The translations under genes and the position numbers were made by a program. Shown here one piece after another: positions 49,588 to 58,781 of a stretch of DNA of 64,000 bases. The notes under the pieces were generated by a model. That model saw nothing but the letters and a program-made list of their open reading frames with translations. It ran no database searches and was not told the DNA's origin. The number at the start of each line of letters is the position of its first letter. Position 1 is the first letter of the stretch. Source of the DNA: Maricaulis sp. (lineage in GTDB: Bacteria > Pseudomonadota > Alphaproteobacteria > Caulobacterales > Maricaulaceae); NCBI RefSeq assembly GCF_030149235.1, contig NZ_JASBRW010000014.1, positions 1 through 64,000 of the forward strand, read 5' to 3'.

Positions 49588-52023
49588 ATGCGCAAACTTA
49601 CCGTTATTGCACTGGCTGCGGCCGTTGCGACCCTCAACGTCGCGGCGGCCCAGCCGATTCGTCAGACCACCAATGACTGGCGCGACGCATTCCGACAGCT
49701 CGAGGATGAGGACTGGCCGACACCGAACCGCGAACGCCGGGCAACCGGCGCGCCTGGGCCGGACTACTGGCAGCAGGATGTCGATTACGACATCGATATC
49801 CACCTCAATGAACGTACCAAGGTGCTGACCGGTTCCGCGACGGTCACCTATACCAACAACGCCCCGGATGAGCTTGATTTCCTCTGGTACCTGCTCGACC
49901 AGAACCGCTTCCGCGATGATTCCATTGCAGTAATGACGGAAACCGTTGGCGGGGGCGGGCGTGCTGCCTCACGCGTTGGCGGATCCATGCCGGAAGGCGT
50001 GTCGGCCTATTCGGTGCGGCGTCGGGACCGGCTGGAAAATGACGGCTATGGTTTCAATATCACCGCCGTGACTGATGCCGATGGCGCGGACATGGATCAC
50101 ACCATTGTCGACACGCTGATGCGCATTGATCTCGATGACACTCTTGAAACCGGTGACAGCGTCACCTTCACCATTGAATGGAATTACCGCCTGATCGAAA
50201 CCCAGGTGGTTGGCGGTCGTGCCGGCTGGGAGTGTTTCGAGGAAACCAGCGATACCGGCGGTGATTGCATCTACCAGATCGCGCAATGGTTCCCGCGCGC
50301 TGCGGTCTTCTCCGACTATGAAGGCTGGCACAACAAGGCCTTCCTTGGCCGCGGCGAGTTCGGCCTGGAATTCGGCGACTACAACGTCTCCATCACCGTG
50401 CCGCAGGACTTTATCGTCTCCGCCACGGGCGTGCTGCAGAATCCGGAAGAGGTGTTGACCCAGTCCCAGCGCCAGCGCCTGGAAGAGGCGCGCACGGCGG
50501 ACGAACCGGTTTTCATCGTCACCCCGTCGGAAGCCCGCGCCAATGAGCGCCGCGGCACGCGTTCGGAAGCGACCTGGGAGTTTTCCGCCGAGAATGTTCG
50601 CGACTATGCCTGGGCCGGCTCGCGCAAATTCATCTGGGATGCGGTCGGCGTGGAACAGGACGGGGAGGGCGAGGCGCCCGATCTCGTGATGGCCATGTCC
50701 TTCTACCCCAATGAAAGCGAACCACTCTGGTCGTCTTTCTCGACGCGGGCTGTCGAACATACGCTCGAGGTCTACAACTCCTTCGCCTTTCCCTATCCCT
50801 ATCCGGTTGCACAATCGATCGCCGGGCCACAGGGCGGCATGGAATACCCGATGATCACCTTCAATGGCGGCACTTATGGCCGACCGGTTGAGGATGATGA
50901 TGGCAATCTGTCCTATTCGCTGGGCGCCAAGCGCGGTCTGATTGGGGTCATCATTCATGAGATCGGGCACATCTATTTTCCAATGGTCGTGAATACCGAT
51001 GAGCGCCAGTGGACCTGGATGGATGAAGGGGTGAATTCCTTCCTCCAATTTGAAGCCGAGCGTCTGTGGGAGGAAGACTTCCCGGTGCGTCGCGGTGACC
51101 CGCACACGATTACGTCCTACATGGTGTCTCGCGATCAGATGCCGATCATGACGCAGTCGGATTCGATCCTGCAATTCGGCCCCAACGCCTATTCCAAGCC
51201 GACCATCGCTCTCGTCATCCTGCGCGAAACGGTTCTCGGCCGTGAATTGTTCGATGAGGCGTTCCAGACCTATGCCCGGCGCTGGCGGTTCCGGCGGCCG
51301 ACCCCGTATGATTTCTTCCGCACGATGGAAGAAGTGTCCGGCGTTGATCTCGACTGGTTCTGGCGCGGCTGGTTCTATTCGACCGATCATGTCGACATCT
51401 CCATCGACCGGGTCATCGAGGGCACGCTCAACACGGAGAATCCGGAAATCGAGAACGCCCTCGCGGCCCAGATCGAGGCCGATCGCGCGGAAAGCCTGAC
51501 CGAGGTGCGCAATCGCGAGGACGGTCTGTCCACCTATGCCGAGAGCAATCCGGAAGTGATCGAATTCTACTCCCGTACCGATCGCCACGCGGTGACCAAT
51601 CGTCAGCGCGAAGCCTATGAGCGTTTCCGTGACGGGCTGGAAGAGTACGAGGAGGAGATCATCGATCGTGGCGATCGATTCTACTATGTCGATCTGTCCA
51701 ACCAGGGTGGCGTGGTGATGCCGGTCATTCTCGAGTTCACCTTTGCCAATGGCGAAACAGACCTGGTCCGCATACCAGCCGAGATCTGGCGCTATAACCC
51801 GGTCAATACGACCTGGGTCTATCGCACCCAGCGTGAGGTGGTGTCCGTCGAACTCGATCCGCTTTGGGAAACGGCGGATGCGGACCGGACGGACAACTAT
51901 TATCCGCCCCGTATCGAGCCGACCCGGCTGGAGATGTACCGCTCCTCATCGAGCAGTTCGAACATGATGGACGACATGGATCGCCGCGTGACCCGCGACG
52001 ACATCCAGGACAGGCCGGAATAG
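49588..52023 (+). CDS. M1-family (gluzincin) metallopeptidase, secreted
   Basis: Periplasmic or outer-membrane aminopeptidase-like enzyme. A signal peptide ends after AAAQ. The N-terminal beta domain (about 60 to 370), then the catalytic domain with GGMEYPMITFNGG (exopeptidase motif) and the zinc site HEIGH at residues 457 to 461 with Glu480 in MDEGVNSF, a HExxH-X18-E spacing. The C-terminal region includes helical repeats and an acidic-to-Ser tail. 811 residues. It begins 69 bases after the membrane solenoid gene and is followed by a DUF6702 gene 4 bases on. Confidence 0.9.
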   Translation: MRKLTVIALAAAVATLNVAAAQPIRQTTNDWRDAFRQLEDEDWPTPNRERRATGAPGPDYWQQDVDYDIDIHLNERTKVLTGSATVTYTNNAPDELDFLWYLLDQNRFRDDSIAVMTETVGGGGRAASRVGGSMPEGVSAYSVRRRDRLENDGYGFNITAVTDADGADMDHTIVDTLMRIDLDDTLETGDSVTFTIEWNYRLIETQVVGGRAGWECFEETSDTGGDCIYQIAQWFPRAAVFSDYEGWHNKAFLGRGEFGLEFGDYNVSITVPQDFIVSATGVLQNPEEVLTQSQRQRLEEARTADEPVFIVTPSEARANERRGTRSEATWEFSAENVRDYAWAGSRKFIWDAVGVEQDGEGEAPDLVMAMSFYPNESEPLWSSFSTRAVEHTLEVYNSFAFPYPYPVAQSIAGPQGGMEYPMITFNGGTYGRPVEDDDGNLSYSLGAKRGLIGVIIHEIGHIYFPMVVNTDERQWTWMDEGVNSFLQFEAERLWEEDFPVRRGDPHTITSYMVSRDQMPIMTQSDSILQFGPNAYSKPTIALVILRETVLGRELFDEAFQTYARRWRFRRPTPYDFFRTMEEVSGVDLDWFWRGWFYSTDHVDISIDRVIEGTLNTENPEIENALAAQIEADRAESLTEVRNREDGLSTYAESNPEVIEFYSRTDRHAVTNRQREAYERFRDGLEEYEEEIIDRGDRFYYVDLSNQGGVVMPVILEFTFANGETDLVRIPAEIWRYNPVNTTWVYRTQREVVSVELDPLWETADADRTDNYYPPRIEPTRLEMYRSSSSSSNMMDDMDRRVTRDDIQDRPE

Positions 52024-52027
52024 GACA

Positions 52028-52543
52028 ATGAAGAGTCTGAAAGCCAGCATTATGGGCGCATTGATCGCCGGGGTGGTCGTCATGACGGCCCCGGCCTTCG
52101 CGCACAAGGTCCACGCCGGTGCCACCGAGGTCAGCCTCAATCCGCGCACCGGTGAGATGGAAGTCGTCCACCGCATTTTCGCCGATGATCTCATGGTCGC
52201 AATCGGGCGTGATGATGGCGATGCCGAAGATGTGCTCGCCGAGGCGGCAGGGCTTGAAGCCGTCCGCGATTATACCCTTGCCAATTTCCGCTTGGGAGAC
52301 CCGACAGGGCTCCTGTACGAGCTTAACTATGTCGGCGCGGAGATCGATGGCGAGTTTGCCTGGATCTATTTCATCACCGAGGCCCCGCAGGACGAAAGCG
52401 GTTTTACCGTGGACAATGACCTGCTCGCCGACGTGCTCGACGACCAGGTCATGATGACGAATTTCCGCTTCAACTCCCTGGTCCGCACCGCCATGCAGGG
52501 CGAGGGGCGGCGCGAACCTGTGCGGGTGAGCTTTGCGGATTAA
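52028..52543 (+). CDS. secreted DUF6702-type protein
   Basis: A signal peptide (MKSLKASIMGALIAGVVVMT, cleavage after AFA) and a 145-residue mature domain beginning HKVHAGATEVSLNPRTGEMEVVHRIFADDL. The family (DUF6702) occurs next to M1 peptidases like the one here, and its members usually keep a His-containing N-terminal start like this one. Function is unknown. It starts 4 bases after the peptidase stop. The TAA stop is interlocked with the convergent gene's stop in TTAA. Confidence 0.75.
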   Translation: MKSLKASIMGALIAGVVVMTAPAFAHKVHAGATEVSLNPRTGEMEVVHRIFADDLMVAIGRDDGDAEDVLAEAAGLEAVRDYTLANFRLGDPTGLLYELNYVGAEIDGEFAWIYFITEAPQDESGFTVDNDLLADVLDDQVMMTNFRFNSLVRTAMQGEGRREPVRVSFAD

Positions 52544-53127
52544 CGGGACAGGTGTGATAGCACCCGGCGCAACATGACCAGTCCAACACCTGACACCAGC
52601 ACGGCCATGCCTGCGAAAAGAGTCCAGTCGAGCGGAGCGAAGGCCCAGATGGCGGCGTAGAGGATCGCGGTGATCATGAACATGCGGCCGGCAAAGCGGT
52701 TGAAAGCCTGTTCCGATGCGCGGTCACACTTGGTCGAATTGAGCGACACGCCACTTTTGGGGACAAGGTTTCCGTAGGCGGCGAAGACCAGACCGAACAC
52801 TACGCCCATGGTCCGCTGTTCGAAATCATCATTCATCTGAACGAATTGCGATGTGTAGGCTGCGGTCATGGCCAGGGGGATGGCCAACATCAGACCGGCC
52901 GATGTGATGGCGTTGCGGATTTGGGTCAGCTCCTCCATCGCCTCCTCGCTGGCGGCGCCGTGGAATTTCAGGCGCTCGATGAGCAGCCAGACAATCGGGA
53001 AGCCGGCGGCGACAGCCAGGAACAGCCAGGCCGCGTCGGGATTGAGCCACGCACTGGTGGCCCCGAAAGCAACAACAAGGCCGGTCATGATCAGGGGCGT
53101 AACGATTTGCGGACGGTCAAGGCTCAT
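52540..53127 (-). CDS. SdpI-like membrane protein
   Basis: Six or so hydrophobic segments in 195 residues. The block YGNLVPKSGVSLNSTKCDRASEQAFNRFAGR resembles the conserved loop of SdpI-type proteins (GN.LPK..N..IG.RT), with changes. In Bacillus, SdpI gives immunity to the SdpC toxin and holds the repressor SdpR at the membrane. Here the preceding gene is SdpR-like and overlaps it by 4 bases, so a signal-sensing pair is likely, but no SdpC-like toxin is in view. An alternative is a general unknown membrane protein. Confidence 0.65.
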   Translation of the reverse strand: MSLDRPQIVTPLIMTGLVVAFGATSAWLNPDAAWLFLAVAAGFPIVWLLIERLKFHGAASEEAMEELTQIRNAITSAGLMLAIPLAMTAAYTSQFVQMNDDFEQRTMGVVFGLVFAAYGNLVPKSGVSLNSTKCDRASEQAFNRFAGRMFMITAILYAAIWAFAPLDWTLFAGMAVLVSGVGLVMLRRVLSHLSR

Positions 53128-53417
53128 GGCGTGTTCTCCTTGTTGTCTGGGCTTGGGGCTCCAATACCGAAGGCTTGTGCGAAGCCGAACAGAGCGTCTT
53201 CCAGGACGCTGAGGCGAATGCGGTAGATGACTTGCTTGCCCTGCTTGGTCGCGTCGACCAGCCCGGCTTCCTTCAGGACCGCAAAGTGCGCGGACATGGT
53301 CGGCTTTGATACATCGAACTCGGCCGAGATTTCCCCGGCGCTCATGGGTTCCTCGCGCAAGAGTTCGAGGACGCGGCGCCGTGTCGGGTCGGCAAGGGCT
53401 TTGAATACACTGCTCAT
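53124..53417 (-). CDS. ArsR/SdpR-type winged-helix repressor
   Basis: 97 residues. MSSVFKALADPTRRRVLELLREEPMSAGEI opens an ArsR-type winged helix; the recognition helix region is DVSKPTMSAHFAVLKEAGLV, then the wing KQGKQVIYR. No metal-binding cysteines of the ArsR metal sensors are present, which favours the SdpR subgroup. It is first in a two-gene operon with the SdpI-like gene. A TTAGCTAA palindrome 11 bases before the start could be its own operator. Confidence 0.85.
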   Translation of the reverse strand: MSSVFKALADPTRRRVLELLREEPMSAGEISAEFDVSKPTMSAHFAVLKEAGLVDATKQGKQVIYRIRLSVLEDALFGFAQAFGIGAPSPDNKENTP

Positions 53418-53427
53418 GCGAAGATAG

Positions 53428-53435
53428 TTAGCTAA
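53428..53435. promoter_or_regulatory. Possible ArsR/SdpR operator palindrome
   Basis: TTAGCTAA, a perfect 8-base palindrome, 11 bases upstream of the repressor start in an AT-rich patch (GATAGTTAGCTAAATGTCG). ArsR-family repressors often bind such sites near their own promoters. The site is short and the assignment is by position only. Confidence 0.4.
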
Positions 53436-53580
53436 ATGTCGAAATGAAGTCAACAACAATTCGACCATTGACTAATTAATAGAGCAGGCGGGGTTTCCCG
53501 ACACCCCTTGGCGGATCGGGCGATCAATGCCATCTAAGCAGGCAGAAAAGGGCGCCATACGCCCTTCACCAGGGGGCGTT

Positions 53581-54189
53581 ATGGCCAGGCTCTTGCTCTA
53601 TTACGCCCATCCCGGGCAGAAATTCTCCCATGTGAATCAAGCAATGTGGACCGCGGCGCAGGATCTCGACGGGATTACCCGCGTCGACCTTTATGCCGAG
53701 AATCCGCGCATGGATATCGATGTCGACCGGGAGCAGGCCCGCCTGCTCGAACACGATGTTATTCTCTTCCAGTTCCCACTGTTCTGGTACTCGACACCGG
53801 CCATCATCAAGGAGTGGCAGGATTTGGTTCTTGAGCACGGGTTTGCCTACGGCTCCGATGGAGACAAGCTGGCCGGCAAGACCCTGATGCTGGCCATCAC
53901 AGCGGCCGGTCCGGCCGACGCCTATAGCCATGAAGGCTATCAGCGCTTTCCGCTCAGGACATTTCTGACCCCGCTAGAACAGACCGCGCATCTGTGTGGC
54001 ATGCGGTTCGCGACCCCGTATGTGCTCCATGCTTCCTTGCGTGCGCCGGGCGATGGCACTGTGGAGCCGCATGCGCTGGGATATCTCAAACTGCTGGGCG
54101 CCATTCGTGACAACCGCTTTGATTTCGACAAAGCCGCATCGCAGGACATCCTCACCCATGACACTTTGCCGATCCGGGAGCTGATCTGA
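53581..54189 (+). CDS. KefF-like NAD(P)H quinone reductase
   Basis: Flavodoxin-fold protein of the KefF/NQO1 family, which activates glutathione-gated K+ efflux systems and reduces quinones or electrophiles. ARLLLYYAHPGQKFSHVN starts the flavin-binding strand, FPLFWYSTPAIIKEW is the FMN-phosphate region, and ITAAGPADAYSHEGYQRF follows. 202 residues. ATG 53581 has AGGGGGC upstream. It ends 3 bases before the KefC-type gene, so the two form a cassette. Confidence 0.85.
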   Translation: MARLLLYYAHPGQKFSHVNQAMWTAAQDLDGITRVDLYAENPRMDIDVDREQARLLEHDVILFQFPLFWYSTPAIIKEWQDLVLEHGFAYGSDGDKLAGKTLMLAITAAGPADAYSHEGYQRFPLRTFLTPLEQTAHLCGMRFATPYVLHASLRAPGDGTVEPHALGYLKLLGAIRDNRFDFDKAASQDILTHDTLPIRELI

Positions 54190-54192
54190 GCC

Positions 54193-56124
54193 ATGGGCGA
54201 TTTTCTCCTTCTTGCATTCATCTTCCTGAGTGCCGGCGTTATCGCCGTCCCGATTGCCTCGCGGCTCGGCCTGGGCTCGGTGCTTGGCTATCTACTGGCG
54301 GGTATTGCGATCAGCCCGTTGCTGGCGGCGATCGACGTCAATGTCACCGCGATCCAGCAATTCGCCGAGTTCGGCGTGGTCATGATGTTGTTCCTGGTCG
54401 GTATCGAGCTTGATCCGCGACGCTTGTGGGATTTGCGTGCCAAGCTCCTCGGACTGGGCGGGCTGCAGGTCGCCCTGACAGTTTTCGCCTTGATGGGCGT
54501 GGCTATGTTGTTTGGCTATACTTGGTCCGTCGCCCTGGCGATTGGCCTGATCCTGATGCTGTCTTCCACGGCGATAGTTCTTCAAACCCTGCAGGAAAAG
54601 GGGTTGCTGAAGTCCGATGGCGGGCAGGGGAGTTTCTCGGTCCTCCTGTTCCAAGACATTGCCGTCATTCCCATGCTGGCGCTGATCCCGCTTTTGGCCT
54701 TGCCGGAGCTTGTCCCGGCGGCCACAGATACGGCCCAAGCCGGTACGGGCGACGCGGGACGTTCGCTCAGCCTCGTCGAGGGACTGACGGGTTGGCAGCA
54801 GGCGGGTGTCACCATTGGTGCCATCGCTTTTGTCATTCTCGGGGGCAGCTATCTGACGCGACCCATTTTCCGTTTCATCGCCATGGCCCAGCTGCGCGAG
54901 CTGTTCACTGCCACGGCCTTGATGATCGTGATCGGTATTGCCTTGCTGATGACACTGGTCGGCCTGTCGCCGGCACTGGGCACATTCCTGGCCGGTGTTG
55001 TCCTGGCCAACAGTGAATACCGCCACGAACTCGAGAGTGATATCGACCCGTTCAAGGGGCTTTTGCTCGGGCTGTTCTTCATCACTGTCGGGGCCAGTAT
55101 CAACTTCCAGCTCCTGTTCGCCGACTTCGCCCCCTATTTGGGAGCTGCGATCGGCTTCATGGCGGTCAAGGCCGTGGTCATGCTGGGACTGGCGATCGCC
55201 TTCAAGATCCGCGGTGCGGACAGATGGCTGTTCGCGCTGGGACTGGCCCATGCCGGCGAGTTTGCCTTTGTCCTGCTTTCCCTGTCGGTTGCGAATTACG
55301 TGATCCCGCAGGCCTTGGCTGATCAGCTCTTGCTTGTCGTGGCCCTGTCGATGCTGATCACGCCCTTGCTCTTCATCCGGTTCGACAAGGTGATAGCCCC
55401 CGCCTACGCCAAGCCAGACGAACAGGCCGCGGACGAGATCGAGGAGAATAATCGCATCATCATCGCCGGGCATGGCCGGTTTGGTGGTATCGTCAATCGC
55501 ATGCTGCGCCGTGAAGGCTATGAGACGACCGTTCTCGACTATAGTTCCGAGCAGCTGGAAATGCTGCGGACCTTCGGTTTCCAGGTGTATTTCGGGGATG
55601 CGACACGGCCGGATCTTCTGCACGCCGCTGGCATTGCCGATGCCAAAATGCTGATCATCGCCATTGATGACAAGGAGCAGATCACCGAGCTCACGCGCTA
55701 TGTCTGCAAGCACTATCCCGGTGTTCACATCATCGCCCGGGCCAAGGATCGTCAGCACGTCTATGATCTCTACGCGGCAGGGTGCCGGGATATCATTCGC
55801 GAGACCTTCGACAGCGGGGTCCGGACCGGGCGTTCAGCCTTCGAGGCTCTCGGAATACATCCCTTCGAAGCTGAACGCATGGCGCGCGGGTTCGTCAAAT
55901 CCGATCGCGAGGCGATTGTGGAAATGGCCGCGCTCTATGATCCCGACGTGCCGATCCATCAAAACCAGCCCTATGTGGAAAAGTCGCTAGAGCTGAGCGA
56001 GCGGCAAAATTCCGAGCTACGCAATGGCCAACGCGCCTTTTCCGGCCGCAGCGAGCGGGGCTGGGTTCCGCCAACGGTGGCGGACGTGGATGCCGAGGAA
56101 AGTGGCAACAAGGCTGGCGACTAG
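54193..56124 (+). CDS. KefC/KefB-type CPA2 cation:proton antiporter with RCK domain
   Basis: K+/H+ efflux protein of the inner membrane. Residues 1 to 400 hold about 12 hydrophobic segments with FGVVMMLFLVGIELDPRRLW and VVLANSEYRHELESDIDPFKGLLLGLFFITVG; a TrkA-N domain follows at about 422 with IIIAGHGRFGGIVNRML, the dinucleotide loop. A charged C-terminal tail ends the protein at 643. It is coupled to the KefF-like gene, suggesting gating by glutathione adducts in defence against electrophiles. Its gene order matches E. coli kefFC. Confidence 0.92.
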   Translation: MGDFLLLAFIFLSAGVIAVPIASRLGLGSVLGYLLAGIAISPLLAAIDVNVTAIQQFAEFGVVMMLFLVGIELDPRRLWDLRAKLLGLGGLQVALTVFALMGVAMLFGYTWSVALAIGLILMLSSTAIVLQTLQEKGLLKSDGGQGSFSVLLFQDIAVIPMLALIPLLALPELVPAATDTAQAGTGDAGRSLSLVEGLTGWQQAGVTIGAIAFVILGGSYLTRPIFRFIAMAQLRELFTATALMIVIGIALLMTLVGLSPALGTFLAGVVLANSEYRHELESDIDPFKGLLLGLFFITVGASINFQLLFADFAPYLGAAIGFMAVKAVVMLGLAIAFKIRGADRWLFALGLAHAGEFAFVLLSLSVANYVIPQALADQLLLVVALSMLITPLLFIRFDKVIAPAYAKPDEQAADEIEENNRIIIAGHGRFGGIVNRMLRREGYETTVLDYSSEQLEMLRTFGFQVYFGDATRPDLLHAAGIADAKMLIIAIDDKEQITELTRYVCKHYPGVHIIARAKDRQHVYDLYAAGCRDIIRETFDSGVRTGRSAFEALGIHPFEAERMARGFVKSDREAIVEMAALYDPDVPIHQNQPYVEKSLELSERQNSELRNGQRAFSGRSERGWVPPTVADVDAEESGNKAGD

Positions 56125-56180
56125 AAGTGCGGGGCCTGGGGGTGCGGCGCTGACTTCAGGGAGGCTGGCGGCGGAGACGC

Positions 56181-56756
56181 CTAGGTCTCAGGTTTCTGCG
56201 CCCTGGCTCCAAAACCGAGCAGGCCGACAATTGTATTGCCCATCTTGATCATGCGGAGCAGCGTGGCCGGTGGAACCTTGAGCATTTGCTCGTACCAGCG
56301 ATCCATGCTTCCGGTGAATTCCTGCATGGCTTCCAGACGCGCCCGCTGGGTCGCGCTGACCCGGCTGTCATTCTCTGCCTCGGCCAGACAGGTTTCCAGC
56401 GTTTCGAGGGCCGGGTTGAGCTCGCGTTCCTTGCGAATACTGGCGATACGCATCGCCATTTCCCAAACGTCATCTTCGGCGGCAAAGTGGTCGCGGCGAT
56501 CACCCGGGACAGGGACGCGTTTCACGATCTTCCAGGCCTGCAGCTCCTTCAGAGAATTGGACACGTTTGAGCGCGCGACACCCAGTGTCTCCGCGATGTC
56601 CTCGGCATTGAGCGGGCGGTCGCTGACATAGAGCAGAGCGTGAATTTGCGCGATGGTTCGATTGACGCCCCATTGGCCACCCATATCACCCCATTGCAGG
56701 ATGAAACGCTGTATGGCGGGTGGCAGCTGATCGAACTTGTGAGTAATTTCTGTCAT
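56181..56756 (-). CDS. GbsR/MarR-family transcriptional regulator
   Basis: 191 residues with a winged-helix domain: QWGVNRTIAQIHALLYVSDRPLNAEDIAETLGVARSNVSNSLKEL, typical of GbsR-like regulators, then a helical C-terminal region. GbsR in Bacillus senses choline; here no betaine genes are nearby, so the ligand is unknown. A TTTCTGT-CATA-ACAGAAA palindrome spans its own start codon, which points to autoregulation. It is divergent from lipA and convergent with the KefC gene. Confidence 0.85.
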   Translation of the reverse strand: MTEITHKFDQLPPAIQRFILQWGDMGGQWGVNRTIAQIHALLYVSDRPLNAEDIAETLGVARSNVSNSLKELQAWKIVKRVPVPGDRRDHFAAEDDVWEMAMRIASIRKERELNPALETLETCLAEAENDSRVSATQRARLEAMQEFTGSMDRWYEQMLKVPPATLLRMIKMGNTIVGLLGFGARAQKPET

Positions 56757-56764
56757 AACAGAAA
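56747..56764. promoter_or_regulatory. Operator palindrome over the GbsR-like start codon
   Basis: TTTCTGT, CATA, ACAGAAA: a perfect 7-base inverted repeat centred on the start codon of the minus-strand regulator (CAT at 56754-56756). A protein bound here would block translation start or transcription. It lies 83 bases before the lipA start, which could also be under its control. Confidence 0.6.
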
Positions 56765-56847
56765 ATTAGATCGCGGATGCATTCCTGGCAAGCTTCGATG
56801 CGTACGCAGCGCTTGAAGCCCGCGGCGGCCCGGATTATGTGCTGCTC

Positions 56848-57816
56848 ATGGCCAATCTAATCGATAATACCGCCCGCCAAGATGCCCGCGCCGCGCGCCA
56901 CCCGGAAAAGCAGAAACGCCCGGATACACCGATCCTGCGCAAGCCGGATTGGATCCGTGTGAAAGCTCCGCTGGGAAAGACGTTTTCCGAGACGCAGAAG
57001 ATCGTCAAGGATGGCGGCCTGGTTACTGTCTGCGAGGAGGCTGGCTGCCCCAATATCGGCGAATGCTGGGATCAGAAACACGCGACTTTCATGATCCTCG
57101 GCGACACCTGCACGCGCGCCTGCTCCTTCTGCAATGTGAAAACCGGTCTGCCCGGGGCGGTCGATACGGATGAACCGCGCCGGATCGCGGAAGCGGTCGC
57201 CCAGATGGGGCTCAACCACGTCGTCATCACCTCGGTCGACCGGGACGATCTCGATGATGGCGGCGCGCAGCATTTTGTCGATGTCATCGAGGCTATTCGG
57301 TCCAAGTCACCGGGCACAACGATCGAGATCCTCACGCCGGATTTCCTGCGCAAGGACAATGCCGAGGATATCGTCATTGACGCCAAGCCGGACGTGTTCA
57401 ACCACAATCTGGAAACGGTTCCGCGTCTCTATCTCTCCATCCGGCCCGGCGCGCGCTATTATCATTCGCTGCGTCTGCTGGAACGTGTGAAGCAGCGTGA
57501 TCCCGCGCACTTCACCAAATCTGGGATCATGGTTGGCCTCGGTGAGAGCAAGGAAGAGGTAATGCAGGTCATGGATGATATGCGGTCCGCCGGCATCGAC
57601 TTCCTGACCATCGGTCAATATCTGCAGCCGACCCGGAAACACGCCGCGGTCGACCGTTTCGTCACACCGGACGAGTTCAAGGCCTACGAGACCATTGCCC
57701 GGGCGAAGGGCTTCCTCATGGTTTCCGCAACGCCGCTAACCCGGTCCAGCCACCATGCCGGAGACGACTTCAAGAAGCTGCGGGCAGCCCGGGATCAGCA
57801 ACTGGCCCGGTCGTGA
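56848..57816 (+). CDS. lipA: lipoyl synthase
   Basis: Radical SAM enzyme that inserts two sulfurs into octanoyl-protein to make lipoyl groups. Three Cys in [12 protein letters not shown] form the auxiliary cluster, CTRACSFC binds the SAM cluster, and RSSHHAG near the C-terminus matches the final Ser ligand motif. 322 residues. I use ATG 56848; the earlier GTG at 56839 is possible. It serves the pyruvate dehydrogenase seen at 36 to 44 kb. The coq10-like gene starts at its stop codon in a GTGA overlap. Confidence 0.96.
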   Translation: MANLIDNTARQDARAARHPEKQKRPDTPILRKPDWIRVKAPLGKTFSETQKIVKDGGLVTVCEEAGCPNIGECWDQKHATFMILGDTCTRACSFCNVKTGLPGAVDTDEPRRIAEAVAQMGLNHVVITSVDRDDLDDGGAQHFVDVIEAIRSKSPGTTIEILTPDFLRKDNAEDIVIDAKPDVFNHNLETVPRLYLSIRPGARYYHSLRLLERVKQRDPAHFTKSGIMVGLGESKEEVMQVMDDMRSAGIDFLTIGQYLQPTRKHAAVDRFVTPDEFKAYETIARAKGFLMVSATPLTRSSHHAGDDFKKLRAARDQQLARS

Positions 57817-58313
57817 CCACGGTACTGACGGAACGCCTGCGCCTGTTTCACGAGCCGGACGATTTGTTCGCGCTGGTTTCTGATGTGCGGCGTTATCCCG
57901 ACTTCATTCCGCAGATTACGGCCATGCGTGTCTCGAATGAGCGTGTGGATGGAGAGGTCACCGATCTGACCGCCGAGGCGCGCGTCCGCTACAAATTCGT
58001 CACCGAGCGCTTTACCAGCCAGGTGCGCGCGGATCGTGCAGAGCGCACGATCGATGTCGGCTTCGTTGCGGGTCCGTTTCGGGTTCTCGAAAATCGCTGG
58101 CGCTTCCGGCTGCTCTCGGACGGGTCGAGCCTCGTCGATTTCTACATCAACGCCGCCTTCCGCAACCCGATCCTGCAAATGCTGCTCGACAGTAATCGAG
58201 ACCGCGCGGCCCAGGTGTTGGTCAACCGTTTTTCGGCCGAGGCCGAACGGCGTTTCGAGACAGCAGGGGATCCCGGCCTCGATCTAGGCAAAGAGATCGA
58301 CGCCCTCGGATAA
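57813..58313 (+). CDS. COQ10/RatA-type START-domain protein
   Basis: SRPBCC (START-like) fold protein of 166 residues. [31 protein letters not shown] at the start and [27 protein letters not shown] in the second half match the COQ10/RatA family, thought to bind ubiquinone or other lipids. It begins at GTG overlapping the lipA stop. Its end overlaps the convergent cinA gene by 30 bases. Confidence 0.88.
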   Translation: MTTVLTERLRLFHEPDDLFALVSDVRRYPDFIPQITAMRVSNERVDGEVTDLTAEARVRYKFVTERFTSQVRADRAERTIDVGFVAGPFRVLENRWRFRLLSDGSSLVDFYINAAFRNPILQMLLDSNRDRAAQVLVNRFSAEAERRFETAGDPGLDLGKEIDALG

Positions 58314-58781
58314 GAGGTCGAGCGCATTGTAGACACTGGCCTGGCGCACGGCACTGCGGCCTCGATCGCCGAAGCGCCGGACATCGCTCTTTACCAGGCC
58401 ATTGCGCCCGGCGAGCGCAAAATGTACCAGGCCGGCGGGCTTGCGCGCCGTGCCGCCCGGGCCGGCAACTCCCGTAATCGATACGGCGATGTCCGCATTC
58501 GAGCGCAACAGGGCCTCTTCTGCCATGCGCCGCGCCACCTCGGAGGACACGGCTCCGCTGGCGTTGATGATGCGGGCGGGAATACCCAGAAGTTCACTCT
58601 TGGCCTCGTTGGAATAGGTCACGAAACCGCGGTCGAGCACATCCGAGGAGCCGGGGATGTCGGTCAGCAGGGCACAAACCAGGCCGCCCGTGCAGCTTTC
58701 CGCCGTGGCGATCATCACTCCGGCTGTTCGGGCACGATCAAGCAAGTCGCTCGCGCGTTCGATCAAATCCGGTGTGAACAT
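58284..58781 (-). CDS. pncC: CinA-type nicotinamide-nucleotide amidohydrolase
   Basis: CinA C-terminal domain protein, which deamidates nicotinamide mononucleotide to recycle pyridine nucleotides. TAESCTGGLVCALLTDIPGSS near residue 26, VTYSNEAKSELLG and ITGVAGPGGTARKPAGLV are conserved. 165 residues, without the N-terminal MoCF-like domain. Overlaps ispDF by one base (TGATG) and coq10 by 30 bases on the opposite strand. Confidence 0.92.
   Translation of the reverse strand: MFTPDLIERASDLLDRARTAGVMIATAESCTGGLVCALLTDIPGSSDVLDRGFVTYSNEAKSELLGIPARIINASGAVSSEVARRMAEEALLRSNADIAVSITGVAGPGGTARKPAGLVHFALAGRNGLVKSDVRRFGDRGRSAVRQASVYNALDLLSEGVDLFA

Noticed and set aside
49969-51588. A 539-codon minus-strand frame opposite the M1 peptidase
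   Set aside because: Shadow frame; the plus strand carries the HExxH zinc site and a signal peptide.
54292-55758. A 488-codon minus-strand frame opposite the KefC gene
   Set aside because: Hydrophilic Gln/Asp/His-rich shadow of a membrane protein gene, no family features.
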